16,768 bases of DNA from CAYQQJ01 sp964515945. Lineage in GTDB: Bacteria > Pseudomonadota > Gammaproteobacteria > Pseudomonadales > Cellvibrionaceae. The DNA is taken from positions 1 to 16,768 of the forward strand of contig CAZEWY010000058.1 in NCBI GenBank assembly GCA_964515945.1. The letters are read 5' to 3'. Below are positions 1-6,459 of this stretch, piece by piece. Within the stretch, counting starts at the first letter, position 1; every line of letters starts with the position of its first letter. The notes under the pieces are model-generated. The model made no database searches, was not told the DNA's origin, and saw only the letters and a list, made by a program, of their open reading frames with translations. Both the position numbers and the translations under genes were made by a program.

Positions 1-1175
1 AGGGTTATTTCACCTACGATCCAGGCTTTGTTTCCACCGCGTCATGTGAATCCAAAATTACTTATATCGATGGCGCCAAGGGTGTACTTCTGCATCGCGG
101 CTACCCTATCGAAGAACTTGCCGAAAAATCCGATTACCTGGAAACCTGCTATCTATTGCTGAACGGAGAAATGCCGTCGCAAGCAGAATACAAAGACTTT
201 GTCGAAGTGATCACCCATCACACCATGGTGCATGAGTCCATCTCCCGCTTCTTCCGCGGTTTCAATCACGACTCCCACCCCATGGCCATGATGTGCGGTA
301 TCGTTGGCGCGCTCTCGGCCTTCTACCACGACTCTCTCGACATCACCAACCCCGAACACCGACTCATCTCCGCACACCGCCTGATTGCAAAAATGCCGAC
401 CCTCGCCGCCATGTGCTACAAGCATCACGTCGGTCAGCCTTTCATGTACCCCGATAACACCATGAGCTATTCGGAAAACTTCCTGCACATGATGTTCGGT
501 ACCCCCTGCGACGCTCCCCATGTCAACCCGGTACTGGCAAAGGCCATGGACCGGATCTTCATGCTGCATGCGGATCATGAGCAGAACGCATCCACGTCCA
601 CCGTGCGCCTGTCCGGCTCTTCCGGGGCCAACCCTTTTGCCTGTATCGCATCCGGCATAGCAACGCTCTGGGGCCCGGCTCACGGGGGCGCCAACGAAGC
701 AGTGCTGAACATGCTCAGTGAAATCGGCGATGTGTCCAATGTCGGTGCCTTCGTGGCCAAGGCCAAGGACAAGAATGACCCCTTCCGTCTGATGGGCTTC
801 GGTCACCGGGTTTACAAGAATTTCGACCCGCGCGCCAAAGTCATGAAGGAAACCTGTGACGAAGTACTGAAGGAACTGGGACTGGAAGATGACCCACTGT
901 TGAAGATTGCCAAGGAACTGGAGAAAATTGCACTGGAAGACGAGTACTTTATCGAGAAAAAACTCTACCCCAATGTGGATTTCTATTCCGGCATCATCAT
1001 GAAGGCCATCGGCATTCCCAGCGAAATGTTTACGGTGATTTTCGCCACCGGGCGCACTGTGGGCTGGGTCGCGCACTGGCACGAAATGGTAACGGATGGC
1101 TTCAAGATTGGCCGTCCGCGCCAGCTTTATACTGGCCATACCGCCCGATCTGTTGTCGAGCGAAGCAAGCGTTAG
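1..1175 (+). CDS. gltA: Citrate synthase, type II (5'-truncated by window)
   Basis: First enzyme of the TCA cycle in the cytoplasm; it condenses acetyl-CoA with oxaloacetate. The reading frame is open from base 3, so the start lies outside the window; 390 codons are visible against about 427 for E. coli GltA, so roughly 37 N-terminal residues are missing. Catalytic features are visible: His in WGPAHGGANE (bases 681-683), His in GFGHRVYKNFDPRAK (about 804) and Asp in NVDFYSG (about 978), plus HADHEQNAST and the C-terminal RPRQLYTGHTAR block. The last residues (SVVERSKR) do not resemble the usual family tail, and the DNA coding for them runs into repeat-like sequence. It converges on the outer-membrane protein gene. 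The assignment is secure. Confidence 0.97.
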   Translation, partial: GYFTYDPGFVSTASCESKITYIDGAKGVLLHRGYPIEELAEKSDYLETCYLLLNGEMPSQAEYKDFVEVITHHTMVHESISRFFRGFNHDSHPMAMMCGIVGALSAFYHDSLDITNPEHRLISAHRLIAKMPTLAAMCYKHHVGQPFMYPDNTMSYSENFLHMMFGTPCDAPHVNPVLAKAMDRIFMLHADHEQNASTSTVRLSGSSGANPFACIASGIATLWGPAHGGANEAVLNMLSEIGDVSNVGAFVAKAKDKNDPFRLMGFGHRVYKNFDPRAKVMKETCDEVLKELGLEDDPLLKIAKELEKIALEDEYFIEKKLYPNVDFYSGIIMKAIGIPSEMFTVIFATGRTVGWVAHWHEMVTDGFKIGRPRQLYTGHTARSVVERSKR

Positions 1176-1237
1176 CGGAACCGGATGGATGGAGCCCGCT
1201 CTATCATCCATTCTGATGGGCGGGGCCTAACCTGTAG

Positions 1238-1254
1238 GGTGGGCTCCGCCCACC
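1238..1254. repeat. GTAGGGTGGGC-type palindrome between convergent genes
   Basis: A perfect 7-bp stem (GGTGGGC/GCCCACC) closed by TCC, preceded by GTA. There is no T-run, so it is a poor intrinsic terminator. The core resembles dispersed palindromes (GTAGGGTGGGC...GCCCACC) seen in many proteobacterial genomes; that resemblance is from memory. It sits between gltA and the convergent OMP gene and could act as a bidirectional end signal. Confidence 0.6.
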
Positions 1255-1270
1255 TTCTCTCATTTCGTAA

Positions 1271-1804
1271 TCAGAAGTTAAACCGCAAGCCCAAACTGAT
1301 CGCGGAATACTCGATGATATCTTCATCGAGATACGCCATGTATTCGGCGTTCATGCATACCGGATGATCCTGGCAGAAATCCACGCCAATCCCGTAAGAA
1401 ACACCCTCCTCCTCCACGGAAGCTGATGTTGACAATCTGCCCTGGGAATAACCCACTATCGCATAGGGTGTAAAATCAATATCGGTCAACAGGTTCACTT
1501 TGGCATATGCGTCGTAGACATGATCGAGTTCAACCGCATTGCCATTGACATGGGTCACCTTCAGGCTTTTGCTGTAACGGATTTCAGTGCTGAACTCCTC
1601 GCTGAAGTGGTAACCAAACCGGCCTGTAACGGCTTCCATATTGAATTCATTAGTCGCCGGGGCTTCAGTAACAGTAACATCAGCCCAGGAATAACCAATA
1701 CCCCAGTAAAAAGGCAGGTCCTTCAGTGGAACAACCGGCCCCGCCGCCACCTTGACACACAGGCTTGCCAGCAAAACCGTGACAGTAAAATGCAGTTTTT
1801 TCAT
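1271..1804 (-). CDS. Small outer-membrane beta-barrel protein
   Basis: A 177-residue protein with a clear Sec signal peptide (MKKLHFTVTVLLASLCVKVAAG; cleavage near residue 21). The mature part alternates polar and hydrophobic residues in strand-like segments (FYWGIGYSWADVTV, MEAVTGRFGYHF, DAYAKVNLL, FTPYAIVGYSQG, AISLGLRFNF) and ends in the C-terminal Phe typical of outer-membrane barrels recognised by BAM. The length fits an 8-stranded OmpA/OmpX-like porin-family barrel. The start at 1804 has a good ribosome site (GGAAGGA, about 6 nt upstream). Two Cys in VDFCQDHPVCMN could form a loop disulfide. The specific function is unknown. It stands alone and is convergent with gltA. Confidence 0.75.
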   Translation of the reverse strand: MKKLHFTVTVLLASLCVKVAAGPVVPLKDLPFYWGIGYSWADVTVTEAPATNEFNMEAVTGRFGYHFSEEFSTEIRYSKSLKVTHVNGNAVELDHVYDAYAKVNLLTDIDFTPYAIVGYSQGRLSTSASVEEEGVSYGIGVDFCQDHPVCMNAEYMAYLDEDIIEYSAISLGLRFNF

Positions 1805-1940
1805 GACCTATCCTTCCAGAACATATTGGTGTTATAGAGGGATAGTACCTCATGACTCACTATCCGCGCCACATACGGGATGATGGGGGCTTCACAATTC
1901 GGGGGCAGCTTTAAAATTCACGGATGCTGCACGGCGGGAT

Positions 1941-2084
1941 GCACAGGGCACATTCATGTGCCCTGTGCTACGGCAGCCTGTGGCTGTGCAAATTGGCTAT
2001 CCTGCCAATTTGTATTCGCGCCACCCCTGGCGCTCACCCCTTCGGGGTCGCCCATACGGGCGCTCTGCAATGCTCCTGCATTGC
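1941..2084. repeat. Cluster of six consecutive hairpins
   Basis: Six non-overlapping perfect inverted repeats stand almost end to end: 1941-1968 (12-bp stem, loop TTCA), 1989-2012 (9 bp, CAAATTGGC/GCCAATTTG), 2018-2033 (GCGCCA/TGGCGC), 2036-2048 (ACCCC/GGGGT with TTC), 2049-2062 (CGCCC/GGGCG) and 2067-2084 (GCAATGC/GCATTGC). No credible gene lies here. The arrangement resembles a composite palindromic element (REP/MITE-like) or a structured RNA. It is followed immediately by a tRNA-Ala fragment. The gap between the OMP gene (1804) and the DUF2442 gene (2214) otherwise shows nothing recognisable. Confidence 0.7.
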
Positions 2085-2089
2085 TTGGT

Positions 2090-2107
2090 GAACCGCTGAC
2101 CTCAACA
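2090..2107. repeat. 18-bp copy of tRNA-Ala internal sequence
   Basis: GAACCGCTGACCTCAACA is identical, in the same orientation, to 3555-3572 inside the tRNA-Ala gene (T-arm, variable loop and anticodon 3' stem on the opposite strand). The flanks differ. An exact 18-mer is unlikely by chance in a window this size. It may be an attachment-site or duplication scar; an 11-bp relative (GGTGAACCGCT, 2087-2097) recurs at 3441-3451. Confidence 0.6.
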
Positions 2108-2159
2108 TTGTGTATTCCATGAACGACCCGGCTTGATCAGACAGGTGGAAAGCAGGAGT

Positions 2160-2180
2160 GTGACAGGGTTAACCTGTCAC
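2160..2180 (-). terminator. Hairpin downstream of DUF2442 gene
   Basis: Inverted repeat GTGACAGG-GTTAA-CCTGTCAC (8-bp perfect stem) about 35 bp beyond the stop of the DUF2442 gene. It lacks a T-run on either strand, so it may be a weak or Rho-assisted end, or simply another palindrome of the region. Confidence 0.35.
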
Positions 2181-2213
2181 CTTAGTTGACATGTAGGCTC
2201 AGAGGGAGCGCAG

Positions 2214-2648
2214 TCAGGCCGCGCTAACCTCCCAACCTTTGCAGGCCAGCAATACCGTGCGCGGCACTGCATGGCTGCCGTTGCAGTAGTAGGACACCAT
2301 CCGGCGCGAAATACCCAGTGCCTCCGCAGCCGCGGATAGGGAAAGGCCATGGCGGACACGCCAGTCCAAAAACTCCAATGTATCTACACGCCCCAGTGCC
2401 TCCAGCGTCATGCGCCACAGGCTCTCCGCCCCCAGTTCTATATCACCCGGCCACACAATGGAATGCCCCCACTCGCCCACAGCCACCTTGGCAAAAACAC
2501 CGGGAGCTTTCAGGGCGGCGTAGGCCTTCTTGCGCAACAGGCTCTCTATGCTCACATCAGCGCAGGTGCCGTCAGACCAGAACAGCTCCAGCACATAGGC
2601 TTTTTTCAGGCTTGGTGCCACCTTTACTATGGTTCGCAGCTTTTCCAT
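2214..2648 (-). CDS. DUF2442 protein with C-terminal helix-turn-helix (putative antitoxin)
   Basis: A 144-residue protein. The N-terminal part (about 1-80) matches the DUF2442 pattern: VLELFWSDGTCADVSIESLL..., then VFAKVAVGEWGHSIVWPGDIELGAESLW. The C-terminal part (about 88-140) is a helix-turn-helix, EFLDWRVRHGLSLSAAAEALGISRRMVSYYCNG, ending VPRTVLLACKGWE. DUF2442 proteins usually sit beside DUF4160 proteins, and such pairs are annotated as putative type II toxin-antitoxin systems; here the DNA-binding domain suggests the autoregulating antitoxin side. The start lies 3 nt after the DUF4160 stop, so the pair is probably translationally coupled. The role is inference; the domain calls are by pattern. 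Confidence 0.75.
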   Translation of the reverse strand: MEKLRTIVKVAPSLKKAYVLELFWSDGTCADVSIESLLRKKAYAALKAPGVFAKVAVGEWGHSIVWPGDIELGAESLWRMTLEALGRVDTLEFLDWRVRHGLSLSAAAEALGISRRMVSYYCNGSHAVPRTVLLACKGWEVSAA

Positions 2649-2651
2649 ACA

Positions 2652-2909
2652 TCACCCATTCAGTTTGCGCCACTCGGCGATCAGCTCGGCCTGGTGCCCT
2701 GCGGCCCAGTTGGCGGCCTCGTTAAGCACCGCGCGCGGCACCTGGCCAATAATCACCTGCAATGTGGCAATGGCTACACTACAACGATATCCCGGCCCCT
2801 CAATATGGAAATGCGGCACACCGTGTTCGTTACCATACACGGCTATCTTCCAGTTTGAGGCGCGCTTCATCGTTGTCATCGATACATGATAGTGCAATGG
2901 TTGCACCAT
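2652..2909 (-). CDS. DUF4160 protein (putative toxin partner of DUF2442)
   Basis: Up to 85 residues. The core YGNEHGVPHFHIEGPGYRCSVAIATLQVIIG followed by AANWAAGHQAELIAEWRKLN is typical of DUF4160 (His-rich PHFH motif, C-terminal Trp-rich helix). The start is uncertain: ATG at 2909 has no clear ribosome site, and family members usually begin near MKRASNWKIAVYG (Met14). It is the first gene of a two-gene operon with the DUF2442-HTH gene. DUF4160 has no firmly known biochemical activity, so toxin is a contextual guess. A palindrome at the presumed start/promoter (2896-2910) may be the operator. Confidence 0.7.
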   Translation of the reverse strand: MVQPLHYHVSMTTMKRASNWKIAVYGNEHGVPHFHIEGPGYRCSVAIATLQVIIGQVPRAVLNEAANWAAGHQAELIAEWRKLNG

Positions 2910-2910
2910 T
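2896..2910. promoter_or_regulatory. Palindrome at the DUF4160/DUF2442 operon start (operator candidate)
   Basis: AATGGT-TGC-ACCATT is a perfect 6-bp inverted repeat with a 3-bp centre, covering the most upstream ATG of the DUF4160 gene. It could bind the HTH domain of the second gene product, as in autoregulated toxin-antitoxin operons. If it is an operator, the true start is more likely the internal Met at MKRASNW. Inference only. Confidence 0.35.
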
Positions 2911-2927
2911 TCAAGAGGGGAAAATGC

Positions 2928-3080
2928 TTAAGGGATCTGGGCGAAGACGCGTCGAAAAAAGCCAACCTTGGCATAGGCATCCGGCGCATCCTCCGGCTTA
3001 TAACCGAAAGCCCGGAGTGTGTCGTTTTGGCAAATCGACAGCAACGTTAGTCGTATCGGTGGCTCGTCAGCTTCTATTTG
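2928..3080 (-). pseudogene. C-terminal remnant of an unidentified gene
   Basis: An open frame without a usable start ends at the TAA at 2928-2930. It reads QEIKQIEADEPPIRLTLLSI, then CQNDTLRAFGYKPEDAPDAY and AKVGFFRRVFAQIP. The composition is protein-like and unlike the other frames, but I recognise no family. The frame continues upstream into the end of the putAbiC-like remnant in a different phase, so this may be the tail of that gene after a second frameshift, or of another deleted gene. Confidence 0.35.
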
Positions 3081-3081
3081 C

Positions 3082-3427
3082 TTAATTTCCTGCCGGATAG
3101 TCAGTAGAATTGAGCGACTTAACCCCCTCCCTGTACAGGTTCAAAAGTTGAAAAAATGAGTGCTCAAAATTCTGCCTGTCTAAAGACACAATGGATCTAG
3201 CAAATTCCCGCCGCTGAACTTCCATAGTGCATATCAACGCGAACAGAGCCCGCGAAGGCCACTGCTGGTCCGAAGGTACCACCAAAAAACGCTCCGAAAG
3301 ATGCGGCTTGTTTCGCGCCAATGTCTGAACGGGTTACCCATGCGTAGTACCCCAGAATCAACATCAGCGCTAGCACCGACAACCGGAACAAGACCCAGAT
3401 CCACGCTTGAAACACGTTTTCGGGCAT
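3082..3427 (-). pseudogene. Frameshifted, truncated putative phage abortive-infection (putAbiC-like) gene
   Basis: Two overlapping frames join into one protein. The first (from 3427) gives MPENVFQAWIWVLFRLSVLA, a membrane segment, then SFGAFFGGTFGPAVAFAG. The second continues ALFALICTMEVQRREFARSI and SLDRQNFEHSFFQLLNLYRE, stopping at 3082. A membrane segment, GxFGPxxxF, QRxEF and FExxFFxLLNL in that order is the signature of the putative phage abortive-infection (putAbiC) family. The phase change is near 3245-3255, and the product stops far short of family length (usually over 200 residues). It therefore looks like a decayed defence gene. The family call is from pattern memory and is moderately sure; the frameshift is seen directly. 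Confidence 0.55.
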
Positions 3428-3471
3428 TTCAATAGATATAGGTGAACCGCTTCAGCGATTCTCACCCAACC

Positions 3472-3545
3472 TGGCTCCACCAAATCCCATAAAAAAACCC
3501 CCGAGCTTTCGCCCGAGGGTTCTTTTATGGGATTTGGTGGAGCCA
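3472..3545. repeat. Perfect 23-bp inverted repeat copying the tRNA-Ala 3' end
   Basis: The arm at 3472-3494 is the exact reverse complement of 3523-3545. The right arm holds the last 11 nt of tRNA-Ala (including CCA) plus the next 12 nt; the left arm is an inverted copy. The terminator hairpin lies between the arms. Sequence left of the left arm (about 3454-3471, read on the plus strand) resembles a degenerate T-arm, as if a second, convergent tRNA 3' end once existed. Confidence 0.85.
3491..3519 (-). terminator. Rho-independent terminator of gltX/tRNA-Ala
   Basis: On the minus strand CCCTCGGGC-GAAA-GCTCGGGGG forms a 9-bp stem (two G-U pairs) with a GAAA tetraloop, followed directly by seven T. 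It lies 16 nt past the tRNA-Ala 3' end and should end the gltX-tRNA-Ala transcript. Confidence 0.9.
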
Positions 3546-3610
3546 AGCGGGATCGAACCGCTGACCTCAACACTGCCAGTGTTGCGCTCTCCCAGCTGAG
3601 CTATGGCCCC
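3535..3610 (-). tRNA. tRNA-Ala (anticodon GGC)
   Basis: 76 nt including an encoded CCA. The acceptor GGGGCCA pairs with TGGCTCC, the D-arm contains AGCTCAGCTGGGAGAGC, the anticodon stem-loop is AACAC-TGGCAGT-GTT with GGC at the centre, and the T-arm is AGCGGTTCGATCCCGCT. It is co-directional with gltX, 55 bp downstream of its stop, and followed by a strong terminator. The gltX-tRNA arrangement occurs in Pseudomonas-like genomes. Confidence 0.97.
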
Positions 3611-3665
3611 AAATTAGTTGCTGTGTCACAGCGAGGGCGCATTTTAGGCAGCCCCTCCCGCAGTG

Positions 3666-5183
3666 TCAACCTTCTTTTTCGGCGCTATCCTTCTCCGGGC
3701 TGAGCAGCTCCGCATATTCCTTTTCCAGTTTCTTGGCCTGCTTTTTCCCGACGCCGCCCAGCACATCAACTGCGTGGCGCAGACGGGCGCGGGACATATC
3801 GGAGCCGAGTAACGTCATGGCATCCATCACCGAGAAGGACGCGGTTGTACCACTGATGGCAACGAACAGAGGAGCGAGGAAATCCTTGAGCTTGAGGTTC
3901 ATGCCATCGGCGAGGGATTTGAGTTGTTCAAAGAGTCTGTCGCGCTGCCATTCGCTTAGAGTCTCCAGTCGCCACTGAGCAAATTGCAGCACTTTTTTCT
4001 GGTCGTCCAGATCCAGCTTGTTCGCGCTGAAACTGGCTTCATTCAGTGGCAGCCTGCCACTGGCCAGGAAGGCCACGGCGGGCAGGAAATCGCTGAGAGT
4101 TTCCATGCGCTGTTGCACCAGGGGGATGACTTTAAACAGATTCTCCCGATTCAGCGCCCATTCCTGGAGGCGTTGCGCCAATGCCTCAACGTCGTGAGAT
4201 TCGCGAATCCAGAGACCATTGAGCCAACTGAGTTTTTCAACGTCGAATATGGGACCACCCAGGGAGACACGATTGATATCAAAGTTGTCGGCCATGTCCC
4301 GCAGGGCGAATTTTTCCCGTTCGTCCGGCATGGACCACCCCATGCGGCCCAGGTAATTGATCAGGGCTTCCGGCAAAAAGCCCATGCGCTGGTAATACAG
4401 GATGCTGGTGGGATTCTTGCGTTTGCTCAGCTTGGTTTTGTCAGGATTTCGCAGTAGCGGCAGGTGACACAGCACCGGCGCCTGCCAGCCAAAGTACTTG
4501 TACAGCAACAGGTGCTTGGGCGCCGAATTGATCCATTCCTCGCCGCGGATCACATGGGTGATTTCCATCAGGTGGTCATCCACCACATTGGCGAGGTGGT
4601 AGGTAGGCATACCGTCGGATTTCAAAAGTATCTGCGCGTCCACCTGGGACCAGTCCAGCTCGATGGTACCGCGCAGCAGGTCATCCACCGGACAGGGACC
4701 CGGCTCCTCCGGCACCACCATGCGCACCACCGAGGGCGCACCGGACGCTTCCCGTCGGGCAACTTCGTCGTCCGGCAACTTCAAATCCGAGGCTTTCAGG
4801 GCTGTGTGGGCGCCGGCATTGCGCCGCTCTTCGCGCAGCGCATCCAGTTCCTCCGCGGTACGGTAACAGCGAAAGGCATGGCCTTTTTCGATCAGTTCCT
4901 GAGCATAGCGCGCGTAGATATCGCCCCGCTCACTTTGCCGATAAGGCCCGTGAGGGCCGCCGACATCGGGACCTTCGTCCCAGTCCAGCCCGAGCCAACG
5001 CAGTGAATCGAGAATGGCCTTTTCCGAAGCCGGTGTTGAACGTACCTGATCCGTGTCCTCGATGCGCAGAATAAACTGTCCGCCGTGTTGCCGGGCAAAA
5101 CACAGATTGAACAAGGCGATATAAGCGGTACCAACGTGAGGATCGCCCGTTGGCGAGGGCGCAATGCGGGTGCGTACAGACAT
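3666..5183 (-). CDS. gltX: Glutamyl-tRNA synthetase
   Basis: A class I aminoacyl-tRNA synthetase that charges tRNA-Glu with glutamate in the cytoplasm. The 505 residues are close to usual GltX lengths (470-500). The HIGH-type signature PSPTGDPHVGTA is at residues 9-20, FILRIEDTDQVRS follows at about 37-49, and the KMSKS-type loop KTKLSKRKN is at about 249-257. The central region VIRGEEWINSAPKHLLLYKY is typical. The C-terminal anticodon-binding domain ends with a Lys/Glu-rich tail. The segment around residues 100-130 shows no Cys-based zinc site like that of E. coli GltX. The start ATG at 5183 has only a weak ribosome site. It is divergent from the nitroreductase and shares a transcript with tRNA-Ala. 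Confidence 0.97.
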   Translation of the reverse strand: MSVRTRIAPSPTGDPHVGTAYIALFNLCFARQHGGQFILRIEDTDQVRSTPASEKAILDSLRWLGLDWDEGPDVGGPHGPYRQSERGDIYARYAQELIEKGHAFRCYRTAEELDALREERRNAGAHTALKASDLKLPDDEVARREASGAPSVVRMVVPEEPGPCPVDDLLRGTIELDWSQVDAQILLKSDGMPTYHLANVVDDHLMEITHVIRGEEWINSAPKHLLLYKYFGWQAPVLCHLPLLRNPDKTKLSKRKNPTSILYYQRMGFLPEALINYLGRMGWSMPDEREKFALRDMADNFDINRVSLGGPIFDVEKLSWLNGLWIRESHDVEALAQRLQEWALNRENLFKVIPLVQQRMETLSDFLPAVAFLASGRLPLNEASFSANKLDLDDQKKVLQFAQWRLETLSEWQRDRLFEQLKSLADGMNLKLKDFLAPLFVAISGTTASFSVMDAMTLLGSDMSRARLRHAVDVLGGVGKKQAKKLEKEYAELLSPEKDSAEKEG

Positions 5184-5216
5184 GGGAAACTCGATAGATA
5201 AAGGAAATTGCGGCTT

Positions 5217-5222
5217 ATTATA
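5217..5222 (-). promoter_or_regulatory. Consensus -10 element for gltX
   Basis: TATAAT on the minus strand, 33 nt upstream of the gltX ATG. The matching -35 position (about 5240-5245, CTGAGC) is weak, so only the -10 element is well supported. Confidence 0.4.
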
Positions 5223-5352
5223 CAGATTATCGGCGTCGTGCTCAGCCGGCTCGCCTTACGCCGAGCCCCCTAAGATCAGGTCTGTTTTAACCGGGACAAA
5301 GGTATTACACTGCCGCCAACCTCCAAAATCCGCAACAGGAAATAGCGCCCTC

Positions 5353-5949
5353 ATGACCGACAGTTACCCCTCCGCATTGCATTTATTGACCACGCGCCGC
5401 TCGGTATCCGCTCAGGACCTGAGAGAACCGGGGCCCTCTTCCGGTCAGGTGAAAGAGATATTGGAAGCCGCCCATCGTGTTCCCGACCACGGCAAACTCG
5501 GCCCCTGGCGTTTCATTATTTTTCAGGGAGACGCCCGCCGGCAGTTCGGCGAGAAACTCGCCGATATTCACGCCGGTCGGTTTCCCGAAGCCAGCCGCAA
5601 GAATCTTGATGTTGAAGTGAACCGGCTGACCCGCGCACCTCTGGTGATTGCCGTGGTCGCCAATATACTGGCAGACCACAAGATTCCCGAATGGGAACAG
5701 CAATTGGCCGTGGGCGCGGCCTGTCAGAATCTTCTGATGGCGGCTCACGCCCAAGGGTTTGGTGCTCAATGGCTGACCGAGTGGTACAGCTACAACGACG
5801 ACGTCGACACATTACTGGAGCTAGCGCCAACAGAGCGGCTCGCGGGTTTCATTCACATTGGCAGTTACGATGAAAAACCCGGTGAACGTGTGCGCCCGCC
5901 TCTGGAAGAGCGTATTTCGTTTTGGCAACCGGATGGTAAAGACAGCTAA
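5353..5949 (+). CDS. Nitroreductase family protein (YdjA-like)
   Basis: A 198-residue FMN-dependent NAD(P)H oxidoreductase of the nitroreductase fold. Visible motifs are LLTTRRSVSAQDL at the N-terminus (the FMN-phosphate RRS pattern), the AHRVPDHGKLGPWRFIIFQG block that marks the YdjA subgroup, AVGAACQNLLMAAHAQGFGAQW in the second half, and IGSYDEKPGERVRPPLEE near the end. The frame is open further upstream, but ATG 5353 gives the natural family N-terminus and has AGGAAA a little upstream. The physiological substrate is unknown. It is divergent from gltX and stands alone before the arsenic operon. Confidence 0.88.
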   Translation: MTDSYPSALHLLTTRRSVSAQDLREPGPSSGQVKEILEAAHRVPDHGKLGPWRFIIFQGDARRQFGEKLADIHAGRFPEASRKNLDVEVNRLTRAPLVIAVVANILADHKIPEWEQQLAVGAACQNLLMAAHAQGFGAQWLTEWYSYNDDVDTLLELAPTERLAGFIHIGSYDEKPGERVRPPLEERISFWQPDGKDS

Positions 5950-5984
5950 AGAAACCCATTCCGAGTTCTGAATCTCGCCATAAT

Positions 5985-6028
5985 GTCGGGTTATGATGCT
6001 CTCATGGCTCACGTCTAACCCGACCTAC
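5985..6028. repeat. GTCGGGTTA...TAACCCGACCTAC dispersed-type palindrome
   Basis: GTCGGGTTA at 5985-5993 pairs with TAACCCGAC at 6016-6024 (9 bp perfect, 22-nt loop), followed by CTAC. It resembles GTAGGTCGGGTTAG...TAACCCGAC repeats scattered in intergenic regions of many proteobacteria (from memory) and, like the 1238 palindrome, sits between transcription units. It may terminate the nitroreductase transcript. Confidence 0.6.
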
Positions 6029-6040
6029 CGATGCTCATTA

Positions 6041-6060
6041 ATATATGGTTATCCATATAT
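6041..6060 (+). promoter_or_regulatory. ArsR operator candidate
   Basis: A perfect palindrome, ATATATGG-TTAT-CCATATAT, 43 bp upstream of the arsR ATG. The AT-rich dyad just ahead of an arsR gene fits the binding site of an ArsR/SmtB repressor. A possible -10 (TATATT, 6073-6078) lies 12 bp downstream, so bound repressor would cover the -35 region. Confidence 0.65.
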
Positions 6061-6102
6061 TCAGATATCTGCTATATTTCGACTTTCTCTGTGGAGTTCA
6101 CC

Positions 6103-6447
6103 ATGGAACCCAGCGCTTTTTTCAAATGTATCAGCGACCCCACCCGGCTGAGCCTGGTACTTCTTGTACTGGCGGAAGGAGAATTATGCGTCTGTGAATT
6201 TGCGGCCGCTCTGCAGCAATCCCAGCCCAAGGTATCCCGGCACCTGGCGCAGTTGCGCAATTGCGGCCTTCTGGCTGATCACCGCAGGGGGCAATGGGTT
6301 TTTTACCACCTTCACCCGCAGCTGCCCGCCTGGTGCAAAGATGTGATGAAGCTGGCCCTGGACCAGAATGCCTCTGCGATTGCCGCTGAACAGGCCCGTC
6401 TCACCGCTTTCCAGGGTCGTCCCGACCGTGCCGCCTTGTGCTGTTAA
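6103..6447 (+). CDS. arsR: ArsR-family arsenite-responsive repressor
   Basis: 114 residues with a winged helix fold (QQSQPKVSRHLAQLRNCGLLADHRRGQWVFYHL). The metalloid site ELCVCEF (Cys-x-Cys at about residues 28-32) matches the E. coli ArsR inducer site ELCVCDL. Arsenite binding should release it from the operator and switch on the operon. The frame is open upstream, but ATG 6103 is preceded by GGAG with 6-nt spacing and gives the normal N-terminus. It is first in arsR-arsC-acr3-arsH, 12 bp before arsC. The C-terminal CC might be an extra ligand pair. Confidence 0.93.
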   Translation: MEPSAFFKCISDPTRLSLVLLVLAEGELCVCEFAAALQQSQPKVSRHLAQLRNCGLLADHRRGQWVFYHLHPQLPAWCKDVMKLALDQNASAIAAEQARLTAFQGRPDRAALCC

Positions 6448-6459
6448 AGGACATCATTT

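Noticed and set aside
153..1211. 352-codon minus-strand ORF opposite gltA
   Set aside because: Shadow of citrate synthase on the other strand; low-complexity His/Val/Gly composition and no family pattern.
1941..2084. CRISPR array
   Set aside because: The hairpins differ in sequence and there is no constant repeat with spacers, nor any cas gene.
2349..2858. Plus-strand ORF opposite the DUF2442/DUF4160 genes
   Set aside because: Antisense shadow without start signal or recognisable family.
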